Positions 1-5,201 of a stretch of 5,201 bases of DNA are shown piece by piece. Every line of letters begins with the position of its first letter. The stretch's first letter is position 1. The stretch is from Bifidobacterium breve (GTDB taxonomy: Bacteria > Actinomycetota > Actinomycetes > S36-B12): positions 1-5,201 of the forward strand of contig CAMBQX010000126.1 of assembly GCA_945870085.1 (NCBI GenBank). Direction: 5' to 3'. The notes below the pieces were generated by a model that did no database searches, had not been told where the DNA came from, and worked only from the letters and a program-made list of their open reading frames with translations. The position numbers and the translations under genes were made by a program.

Positions 1-94
1 AACCTGCTCGTTCCGTCAATACCTCGCCTTCAACCTGCTCGTTCCGTCAAATTTAGCCCGATATTTGACGGTTCCAGCAGGTACAAGGATTTGC
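1..94. repeat. 94-bp palindromic repeat module, copy 1
   Basis: Positions 1-94 are identical, base for base, to 219-312. The module contains two direct copies of a 19-nt element, aacctgctcgttccgtcaa (1-19 and 32-50), spaced by 31 bp. A third, inverted and slightly diverged copy follows at 63-82. Together the second and third copies make a large imperfect palindrome. The module is far less GC-rich than the DNA beside it. It probably starts left of the window, since copy 2 is preceded by more of the same unit (gccttc). I do not recognise it as a named element. Perfect identity next to diverged flanks suggests recent duplication or conversion, or selection on the module. Confidence 0.93.
33..82. 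repeat. Imperfect palindrome (hairpin), copy 1
   Basis: The arms 33-52 and 63-82 are inverted repeats of 20 nt with 17 of 20 positions paired: 7 bp (acctgct/agcaggt), a 4-position region with three mismatches, then 9 bp (ccgtcaaat/atttgacgg). The loop is the 10 nt at 53-62. Either strand could form a strong stem-loop. No T-run follows on either strand, so it does not look like a standard intrinsic terminator. A two-fold protein-binding site or a REP/MITE-like element is possible, but nothing here decides between them. Confidence 0.85.
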
Positions 95-218
95 GCCGCG
101 AGCAGGGCCCCACCGGGCGCGGGAGCAGGTAGGCGCCGGGCGCCGGGAGCGGGACCAGGTGGGCACCGGGCGCCGGGCGCCGGGAGCGGGGCGCCTAGTC
201 AGTAATCGCATGGCCTTC
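95..218. repeat. GC-rich low-complexity spacer with dense G-tracts
   Basis: This non-coding stretch is built from shuffled short words such as gggcgcc, gggagcggg and agcaggt. A 22-bp block at 132-153 recurs exactly at 169-190 (offset 37). The segment from 121 also resembles the one from 151 (offset 30, few mismatches). GGCGCC occurs five times between 132 and 195. On the plus strand, eight G-tracts of three or more (138, 145, 151, 161, 168, 175, 182, 188) are separated by loops of 3 to 7 nt, which matches the usual G-quadruplex pattern twice over. Three more tracts lie at 105, 115 and 121. The pattern suggests growth by replication slippage. No gene is supported here. Confidence 0.8.
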
Positions 219-312
219 AACCTGCTCGTTCCGTCAATACCTCGCCTTCAACCTGCTCGTTCCGTCAAATTTAGCCCGATATTTGACGGTTCCAGCAGGT
301 ACAAGGATTTGC
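219..312. repeat. 94-bp palindromic repeat module, copy 2
   Basis: This is an exact copy of 1-94 at an offset of 218 bp. Here the left edge is visible: a full 25-nt unit beginning gccttcaacctg lies at 213-237 and recurs at 244-268 (period 31). The inverted third copy is at 281-300. Identity with copy 1 stops at 312, where the sequence becomes GC-rich and no longer aligns without gaps. A partial match continues in the flank (cgcgggagcag at 118-128 and 343-353), so the duplicated unit was probably about 220 bp, with only the palindromic part kept intact. Confidence 0.93.
251..300. repeat. Imperfect palindrome (hairpin), copy 2
   Basis: Same structure as the palindrome at 33-82: arms 251-270 and 281-300, loop 271-280, 17 of 20 positions paired. 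It lies about 80 bp beyond the trmI stop codon in the direction of trmI transcription, so a trmI read-through transcript would contain it. It lacks the U-tract of an intrinsic terminator but could still protect an mRNA 3' end or slow polymerase. That role is inference. Confidence 0.85.
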
Positions 313-378
313 TGCGCGGGCGGTTGGCCGCGGGCGGTTGGCCGCGGGAGCAGTTGGCGCGGGGGCAGTCTTGGGGCG
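313..378. repeat. Short GC-rich tandem repeats beside the trmI stop
   Basis: The 14-bp unit gcgggcggttggcc is present twice in tandem (316-329, 330-343), followed by a diverged third copy starting at 344 (gcgggagcagttgg). After it come G-runs at 361-365, 373-376 and 382-386, the last lying just inside the 3' end of trmI. The segment appears to be the diverged counterpart of the GC-rich spacer after copy 1. No promoter, terminator with a T-run, or reading frame is convincing here. Confidence 0.7.
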
Positions 379-1314
379 CTAGGGGGCGTCGTGATCGCTG
401 GTTGAGCCCGGCCCCGTGTAATCCGAGCCGTAAGCACCAGGGGCCGGTCGGCGGCGGCGGAACGGCATGAGCGCGCCCGGAGCCAGGCGCCTGGCGGCCA
501 CCAAGAAGCCCGTATGCCCACTCATGCGGTGGTCAGGGCGTACCGACAGCCCATCTAGGTGCCAAGTTCGGACCAGCGACTCCTCGGCCCGTGGCTCGGT
601 CCAGTCACCGGCCAATCTCATGGTTTCAACGAGTTTGGACAGTTGCGTGGCAGTTGCTACGTAACCGACTAGCACGCCGCCGGGCTCTAGTGCTGCCGCT
701 GCCATCGGGAGGCAGTCCCACGGCGCCAGCATGTCGAGGACTACCGCGTCTAGGCCGGTGACATTGAGATTGTCTTCAAGGTCGCCCACGGTCAATCGCC
801 AACAAGTTGGTAAGCCGCCAAACCAAGTGGCGACATTTCGAGTAGCGACCTCTGCAAAATCTGCGCGACGCTCAAAACTATGGACTTGGCCGCTGTCGCC
901 GACAGCGCGCAAAAGCGAACAGGTCAGGGCACCTGAACCAACTCCGGCCTCGGCCACCGACATGCCGGGCCCGAGTCCGGCCAAACCGATTATTCGCGCC
1001 GAGTCCTTTGGATAAATTACCGCTGCACCCCGCGGCATACTCAGCACGAAGTCATCGAGTAGTGGCCGTAAAGCTAAATATTCGGTACTTCCGGAGTTCG
1101 AAATCACCGACCCTTGAGCGAGCCCGATGAGTTCATCGTGCTCTATGGCTCCGCGGTGGCTATGAAAGGATTTACCGGGCACCAAAGTGATCGTATGCAT
1201 CCGCCCCTTTGGGTCGGTCAACTGCACGAGATCGCCAGCGATAAATGGTCCGCTACGGGCGCTATTGGTTACCGAGACCGGCTCGGTTGAAAACGGTGCG
1301 TGGGCGCGTGCCAT
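379..1314 (-). CDS. trmI: tRNA (adenine-58-N1)-methyltransferase TrmI
   Basis: The predicted 311-aa protein is an AdoMet-dependent methyltransferase that makes m1A58 in the tRNA T-loop, working in the cytoplasm as a tetramer in known bacterial relatives. An N-terminal beta domain (about residues 24-55, FIAGDLVQLTDPKGR) precedes a Rossmann-fold domain. The AdoMet-binding motif is EAGVGSGALT (122-131). The acidic residue after strand 2 is in SFERRAD, and VLDMLAPW (192-199) matches the catalytic-region motif of Mycobacterium tuberculosis TrmI (Rv2118c). The C-terminal signatures GHTGFLVAARRLAPG are present. Known relatives are about 280 aa; the excess is an N-terminal stretch and a basic, then Gly/Asp-rich C-terminal tail. 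I chose the ATG at 1312-1314 because a TAGTGT -10-like box lies 7 nt upstream. A TTG at 1363-1365 would overlap the divergent gene and has no support. It reads toward the repeat block and is divergent from the nuclease gene. Confidence 0.93.
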   Translation of the reverse strand: MARAHAPFSTEPVSVTNSARSGPFIAGDLVQLTDPKGRMHTITLVPGKSFHSHRGAIEHDELIGLAQGSVISNSGSTEYLALRPLLDDFVLSMPRGAAVIYPKDSARIIGLAGLGPGMSVAEAGVGSGALTCSLLRAVGDSGQVHSFERRADFAEVATRNVATWFGGLPTCWRLTVGDLEDNLNVTGLDAVVLDMLAPWDCLPMAAAALEPGGVLVGYVATATQLSKLVETMRLAGDWTEPRAEESLVRTWHLDGLSVRPDHRMSGHTGFLVAARRLAPGALMPFRRRRPAPGAYGSDYTGPGSTSDHDAP

Positions 1315-1321
1315 TCGTCGA

Positions 1322-1327
1322 ACACTA
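1322..1327 (-). promoter_or_regulatory. Putative -10 box for trmI, near-leaderless
   Basis: TAGTGT on the minus strand fits the actinobacterial TANNNT -10 pattern and ends 7 nt before the trmI ATG, predicting a transcript start at about 1315 and essentially no 5' leader. No Shine-Dalgarno sequence lies at a usable distance: the only AGGAG (1335-1339, minus) is 20 nt from the ATG. No clear -35 hexamer is seen, which is common for such promoters. The motif is short, so chance cannot be excluded. Confidence 0.45.
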
Positions 1328-1344
1328 GTAGGTGCTCCTGGGCC

Positions 1345-1350
1345 TAGGCT
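1345..1350 (+). promoter_or_regulatory. Putative -10 box for the RecB-like gene, leaderless
   Basis: TAGGCT fits TANNNT and ends 6 nt before the ATG at 1357, so the predicted transcript start is the A of the start codon. No ribosome-binding site is visible upstream of the ATG, which agrees with a leaderless mRNA. No recognisable -35 hexamer lies 16-18 nt upstream. The box shares the 42-bp intergenic space with the divergent trmI promoter. Confidence 0.45.
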
Positions 1351-1356
1351 GCGGCC

Positions 1357-2250
1357 ATGACGCAAATAGAGGCGGCCGGTGCACTCGCCGACTACCCCAC
1401 CTCGCTTTCGCCCTCGCGCGCAGGTGACTTCATGACCTGCCCATTGCTCTTTAGATTTCGATCAATTGACCTATTGCCGCAAGAGCCGTCGCCTGCCGCG
1501 TTGCGCGGCACCATGGTGCATCGGGCCCTGGAGTTGCTATTTGACCTACCGGTGCAAGAACGCACGGTCGCCGAGGCAACGAAATTACTGCAACGATCCT
1601 GGGAGGAGCTTTCACTCGCCGAGCCTGCTTCCGCGGCAGTACTTCGAGCTGAGTTGTCCATAGCGGAGGATGCACCTTCGGCCCAGGTCGCCGAAGCGGT
1701 AATCGCACCGGCGGCAACCTTCATTGATAGTTATTTTGCCCTGGAAAACCCGCAACGCCTCGAACCCCATGAACGCGAGTTCGGGATCTCGGTCGAGATC
1801 ACCGACAATTTCACCATCCGAGGCTTTATTGATCGGGTTGATCGCACCCCGGCTGGTGACATTCGAATCGTGGATTACAAAACCGGTCGGGCCCCGAGTG
1901 CGCGGTATGAAGACAAGGCGATGTTCCAAATGCGCTTTTACGCCTTGGCCTGGTGGCGCCTTACCGGTGTTGTCCCAAAGATGTTGCAATTGGTTTATTT
2001 GGGCAGCAAAAGTTTACTGCGCTACGAGCCAACCGAAAGTGATCTGGAAGCCACCGAAGCGAAGATCCTCGCCTTGCGGGCGGCGATCAATTCAGCCGCA
2101 ACCAGTGGTGTCTTCGCACCCACTACATCGAAACTATGTGACTGGTGCAGCTACCGAAACCTGTGTCCGGCTTGGGGAGGGACTCCCCCGGTGCTCCCGC
2201 CGGTAAGTTCATGGGCCGTGATTCCCGTCCGCGGGGGGCTAGCGAAGTAG
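1357..2250 (+). CDS. RecB/Cas4-like PD-(D/E)XK nuclease with Fe-S cluster
   Basis: The 297-aa protein belongs to the PD-(D/E)XK nuclease superfamily (PDDEXK_1 / RecB C-terminal type). It opens with LSPSRAGDFMTCP (17-29), the usual entry helix with the first cysteine (C28). H55 follows in GTMVHRALELLF. The nuclease core has GFIDRVD (156-162, metal ligand D159), IVDYKTG (171-177, D173 and K175) and the QxxxY motif (Q191, Y195). The C-terminal KLCDWCSYRNLCPAW supplies C261, C264 and C270, so with C28 all four ligands of an AddB/Cas4-type [4Fe-4S] cluster are present. It has no helicase domain. It resembles the mycobacterial RecB-family exonuclease Rv2119, which also neighbours TrmI. Its substrate and role are unknown to me; single-strand DNA trimming in repair is a reasonable guess. 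Its stop is one base from that of the convergent HAD gene. No cas genes are nearby, so Cas4 is unlikely. Confidence 0.88.
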   Translation: MTQIEAAGALADYPTSLSPSRAGDFMTCPLLFRFRSIDLLPQEPSPAALRGTMVHRALELLFDLPVQERTVAEATKLLQRSWEELSLAEPASAAVLRAELSIAEDAPSAQVAEAVIAPAATFIDSYFALENPQRLEPHEREFGISVEITDNFTIRGFIDRVDRTPAGDIRIVDYKTGRAPSARYEDKAMFQMRFYALAWWRLTGVVPKMLQLVYLGSKSLLRYEPTESDLEATEAKILALRAAINSAATSGVFAPTTSKLCDWCSYRNLCPAWGGTPPVLPPVSSWAVIPVRGGLAK

Positions 2251-2251
2251 A

Positions 2252-2941
2252 TCAATTCGTGGTCGCAAGCTTCCATAGACTTTCAAAACTGTGACCCGCC
2301 AGACTCTTTATCCGGCTGGCTGCGGCTAATTCGGCCAAGGGGGCTAGGTGCTCGATAGCGATAACGTGGCAGCCCGCCGCAATTGCAGCAAGAACCCCGG
2401 TGGGGGAATCCTCAACCGCTAGGCAGTCACTCGGCGTTGCCCCCAGCCGCGTGGCCGCAGTTTGGAATGGCTCCGGATGCGGTTTCGGTTTACCTACTTC
2501 ATCACCTACGACAAGCACACCGAAAGGGTCATATCCAAGATCGGCGATGATGCCACGGTGTGCGCTCTCGACTATGGAGCGCGATGAATTAGTTACGAGT
2601 GCAAGGGGTAAATTCAAAGAGCGGGCACTGGCAACCAAATCGCGTGCACCTGGCATCCACGGGATGTCACCGCGTCCATATTGCTCGAGTACCTGAGCCA
2701 TGAGATACGCCTCAACCCATGTGCTGTCAAATTGGTCGGCCGTATGCGTGCTCAACTTCGAGCGCATATATGCAACAACTCGAGCGACGGGGCCACCCAG
2801 ACAATGTTCTTGATCGTTCTGGTCCCAGTCACATCCCATGGCTTGCATGGTGTTGATCTCGGCGATTAGCCAAAGGGGCTCGGAGTCGAGCAGGGTGCCG
2901 TCCATATCGAAGAGCACCGCACTAGGTGACTCAGGTGGCAT
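2252..2941 (-). CDS. HAD-family phosphatase (beta-phosphoglucomutase-like)
   Basis: The 229-aa protein is a haloacid dehalogenase superfamily hydrolase, subfamily IA, with all catalytic motifs. Motif I is FDMDGTLLDSEP (11-22; nucleophile D12, acid/base D14), motif II LVTNSSRS (T117), motif III KPKPHPEPF (K151) and motif IV VEDSPTGV (E177, D178). An all-alpha cap (about 20-95) follows motif I, as in phosphoglycolate phosphatase and beta-phosphoglucomutase relatives. The substrate cannot be read from sequence; a phosphorylated small metabolite is expected. The ATG at 2939-2941 overlaps the metH stop by 11 bp, so translation is probably coupled and transcription shared with metH. A moderate AGAGG lies upstream of it. 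Earlier in-frame starts (to 3100) would add residues encoded inside metH in another frame with no HAD character. A HAD gene following metH recurs in actinobacteria, to my recollection. Confidence 0.87.
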   Translation of the reverse strand: MPPESPSAVLFDMDGTLLDSEPLWLIAEINTMQAMGCDWDQNDQEHCLGGPVARVVAYMRSKLSTHTADQFDSTWVEAYLMAQVLEQYGRGDIPWMPGARDLVASARSLNLPLALVTNSSRSIVESAHRGIIADLGYDPFGVLVVGDEVGKPKPHPEPFQTAATRLGATPSDCLAVEDSPTGVLAAIAAGCHVIAIEHLAPLAELAAASRIKSLAGHSFESLWKLATTN

Positions 2942-5201
2942 TGAAATATTTGGCCTCTGGATGATGGACGATGATTGCGCTCGTTGACTGCTCCGGGTGT
3001 AGCTGGAACTCTTCTGAAAGCTCAACGCCAATACGGCCTGGATCCAAGAGCTTGACAATCTCGGTCTGTTGCTCCAGATCTGGGCAAGCGGGGTACCCAA
3101 ATGAGTACCTCGAACCGCGATAGCCCTGCTTGGAGATCAGCGCATCCATATCCGGGTTGTCTTCGGCTGAGAGGCTAAGTTCTTCGCGAATGCGCGCGTG
3201 CCAAAACTCAGCAAGTGCCTCTGTTAACTGCACCGAAAGGCCATGTAGCTCAAGGTAGTCGCGATAGGCGTCAGCGGCGAATAGTTTGCCGGTGGCATTT
3301 GATGCTGCTTGGCCCATGGTCACCACATGAAATGCGACGACGTCGAGATGGCCCGAAGCTTGATCGCAGAAGAAATCCGAAAGGCAAAGATGACGATCTC
3401 GCCGCTGCCTGGGGAAGGTGAAACGGACCCGCTCTTTGCCCTCGTCAGGCCCTTCGTGCCAAACCACAACTAGGTCATCACCTTCGGAGTAACACGGAAA
3501 GTATCCATAGACAACAGCCGGCTCAATCATCGCTTCGGTTGGAATGCGATCAAGCCAGTATCGAAGCCGCGGTAAACCTTCGCTCTCAGCGAGTTCGGCA
3601 TAGGACGGACCATCACCGCGACTGGCTTTTAGCCCCCACTGGCCGAGAAAAAGCGCACGTTCATCTAGATACGGGGTGTAGTCGGAGAGTGCTACTCCAC
3701 GCACTACCCGGCTACCCCAAAACGGCGGTTTGGGAATCGACACGTCTCGGGCGACATCAGAACGCGCCGGCATATCGACCAACTCTGTGGTCTTTGGTTT
3801 AATCACCTGCTGAACACGGCGTTCGCGGCGCGCCGGCAATACCGCACCGGCCTCACCGCGTTTTATCGCCATCAGCGCATCCATTAGTCGCAGGCCTTCG
3901 AATGCGTCTCGCGCATATCGCACATCACCCTGATAGATGTCGCCTAGATCTTGTTCAACATAGGCCCGGGTTAGGGCCGCGCCACCTAGAAGAACCGGGT
4001 AGCGATTCGAGATACCTCTTGCATTCATCTCTTCAAGGTTTTCACGCATAATCACGGTGCTCTTCACGAGCAACCCACTCATGCCAATTGCATCGGCCGA
4101 ATTCTGGTCAGCTGCATCAAGAATGGCTGAGATTGGCTGTTTGATGCCAATATTCACCACGTTGTACCCGTTGTTAGTCAAAATGATGTCGACAAGGTTC
4201 TTGCCAATGTCGTGCACGTCGCCCTTCACTGTCGCGAGCACCATTGTGCCTTTACCCGACTCATCAGCTTTGTCCATATGAGGCTCAAGATAGGCAACCG
4301 CAGTCTTCATAACTTCTGCACTCTGCAGCACGAATGGCAATTGCATCTCGCCCGAGGCAAATAAATCACCGACAGTTTTCATCCCTGAGAGAAGGGTGTC
4401 GTTGACGATCTCTAAAGCTGGACGATCAAGCAGTGCTTCGTCGAGATCGGTTTCGAGGCCCATTCGCTCACCATCGATAATTCGACGCTCGAGTCTTTCA
4501 AAAAGTGGCAGGGCAGCCAGTTCTTGGGCCCGGGTCTCAGCACTCGACTTCGCCTCAACCCCATCGAAGAGTTCCAGGTAACGCTGCAGAGGGTCGTAGC
4601 TAACTATGTTGTTTTCGTCGTAACTGCGGCGGTCATAAACCAGATCCAGGGCCACGGCGCGTTGCTCATCGGGGATGCGACTCATTGGCAAGATCTTTGA
4701 CGCATGCACAATTGCCGAATCCAGACCCGCTTCAACACACTCATGTAAGAACACCGAATTAAGAACCTGTCGTGCGGCCGGGTTCAGGCCAAAGGAGACA
4801 TTGGAAAGCCCAAGGGTGGTCTGCACTGTTGGGTACATGGTCTTCAAGGTGCGAATTGCTTCAATGGTTTCCATACCGTCACGACGAGTTTCCTCTTGAC
4901 CCGTAGCAATCGGAAAGGTGAGAGTGTCGACGAGGATCGACTCAACGCTCATACCCCAATTGGTGGTGAGGTCCTTGATAAGCCGGTCCGCTACTCGAAC
5001 CTTCCACTCAGCAGTTCTCGCCTGACCTTCTTCGTCAATTGTCAATGCCACTACCGAGGCGCCATGCTCCTGAACGAGAGGCATGATCTTCCCAAAACGC
5101 GACTCTGGTCCATCGCCATCCTCGTAATTGACTGAATTGACAATGGCCCGCCCACCTAACATCTCGAGGCCCGCCTGAACCACCGAAGCCTCGGTTGAGT
5201 C
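2931..5201 (-). CDS. metH: Cobalamin-dependent methionine synthase, C-terminal part (5' end outside window)
   Basis: This is the C-terminal 756 residues of MetH, which transfers a methyl group from 5-methyltetrahydrofolate to homocysteine through B12 in the cytoplasm. The frame stays open to the right edge; the N-terminal homocysteine domain and the start of the folate domain are missing. Numbering from the first visible residue: the folate (pterin) domain to about 200 (LGGRAIVNSVNYEDGDG, GLSNVSFGLNP); the helical B12 cap at 230-310; the B12 Rossmann domain at 315-445 with GDVHDIGKNL, where H330 is the lower cobalt ligand, plus MSGLLVKST and LLGGAAL; then the AdoMet reactivation domain at 490-750 with RYSFGYPACPD (the RxxxGY site, 698-703) and ELSEEFQLHPEQST. 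All expected motifs are intact. It is likely cotranscribed with the HAD gene it overlaps. A B12 riboswitch, if any, would lie outside the window. Confidence 0.97.
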   Translation of the reverse strand, partial: DSTEASVVQAGLEMLGGRAIVNSVNYEDGDGPESRFGKIMPLVQEHGASVVALTIDEEGQARTAEWKVRVADRLIKDLTTNWGMSVESILVDTLTFPIATGQEETRRDGMETIEAIRTLKTMYPTVQTTLGLSNVSFGLNPAARQVLNSVFLHECVEAGLDSAIVHASKILPMSRIPDEQRAVALDLVYDRRSYDENNIVSYDPLQRYLELFDGVEAKSSAETRAQELAALPLFERLERRIIDGERMGLETDLDEALLDRPALEIVNDTLLSGMKTVGDLFASGEMQLPFVLQSAEVMKTAVAYLEPHMDKADESGKGTMVLATVKGDVHDIGKNLVDIILTNNGYNVVNIGIKQPISAILDAADQNSADAIGMSGLLVKSTVIMRENLEEMNARGISNRYPVLLGGAALTRAYVEQDLGDIYQGDVRYARDAFEGLRLMDALMAIKRGEAGAVLPARRERRVQQVIKPKTTELVDMPARSDVARDVSIPKPPFWGSRVVRGVALSDYTPYLDERALFLGQWGLKASRGDGPSYAELAESEGLPRLRYWLDRIPTEAMIEPAVVYGYFPCYSEGDDLVVVWHEGPDEGKERVRFTFPRQRRDRHLCLSDFFCDQASGHLDVVAFHVVTMGQAASNATGKLFAADAYRDYLELHGLSVQLTEALAEFWHARIREELSLSAEDNPDMDALISKQGYRGSRYSFGYPACPDLEQQTEIVKLLDPGRIGVELSEEFQLHPEQSTSAIIVHHPEAKYFNAT

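Noticed and set aside
65..93. Promoter with the TTGACG hexamer inside the palindrome arm (also in copy 2)
   Set aside because: The hexamer matches a -35 box, but the sequence 17 nt downstream (gatttg) is not a -10 box and no gene starts nearby on the plus strand.
1..312. CRISPR array
   Set aside because: The 25-nt units are separated by only 6 nt or by non-uniform GC-rich DNA, there are only a few copies, and no cas genes are present.
482..495. Perfect 14-bp palindrome GCCAGGCGCCTGGC
   Set aside because: It lies within trmI codons for the conserved RRLAPG segment and is adequately explained by coding constraint and GC-rich codons.
159..521. Open frames across the repeat block on both strands (159-470 plus, 234-521 minus)
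   Set aside because: They are low-complexity, rich in R, G, A and P, built from the repeats, and overlap the 3' end of trmI. No domain or start signal is seen, so they are GC-driven shadows.
1315..1365. TTG start of trmI at 1363-1365, adding 17 residues
   Set aside because: It would overlap the divergent nuclease start, has no ribosome-binding site, and known TrmI proteins begin nearer the beta domain.
2942..3100. N-terminal extension of the HAD protein
   Set aside because: Those 53 residues lie within metH in another frame, are Ser-rich without HAD features, and the ATG at 2941 sits just before motif I as expected.
5181..5183. GTG as the metH start
   Set aside because: It is an internal valine: the frame stays open to the window edge and the residues before it (DSTEAS) continue the folate-domain match. 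The gene is cut by the window.

Overview
The window looks like chromosomal DNA from an actinobacterium (Actinomycetota) of moderate GC content. It carries four genes. The TrmI, the MetH and the RecB-like Fe-S nuclease all resemble their mycobacterial and streptomycete counterparts. metH followed by a HAD phosphatase, and a RecB-like gene divergent from trmI, is a neighbourhood I recall from actinobacteria near the proteasomal ATPase (arc/mpa) locus. The moderate GC and very tight packing would fit a small free-living aquatic lineage, but that placement is inference.

Layout from left to right. Positions 1-378 hold no credible gene. They contain two identical 94-bp copies of a palindromic module (1-94 and 219-312), alternating with GC-rich, G-tract-rich low-complexity DNA. 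From 379 to 1314 on the minus strand lies trmI, a tRNA m1A58 methyltransferase. A 42-bp gap (1315-1356) separates it from a divergent gene at 1357-2250 (plus), a RecB/Cas4-like PD-(D/E)XK nuclease with four cysteines placed to bind an Fe-S cluster. Each of these two genes has a TANNNT -10-like box 6-7 nt before its ATG, which suggests back-to-back leaderless promoters. A HAD-family phosphatase follows at 2252-2941 (minus), converging on the nuclease gene with a single base between them. Its start overlaps by 11 bp the end of metH (2931-5201, minus), which runs off the right edge, so the window holds the C-terminal 756 residues of cobalamin-dependent methionine synthase.

Functionally this is mostly housekeeping. 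MetH makes methionine from homocysteine and 5-methyltetrahydrofolate with B12. The HAD enzyme is probably translated in coupling with it. TrmI methylates A58 of tRNA using S-adenosylmethionine, which derives from methionine. The nuclease is a conserved but poorly characterised actinobacterial protein. The least explained part is the repeat and G-tract block at 1-378. I see no sign of a defence system, integrated element, CRISPR array or RNA gene.
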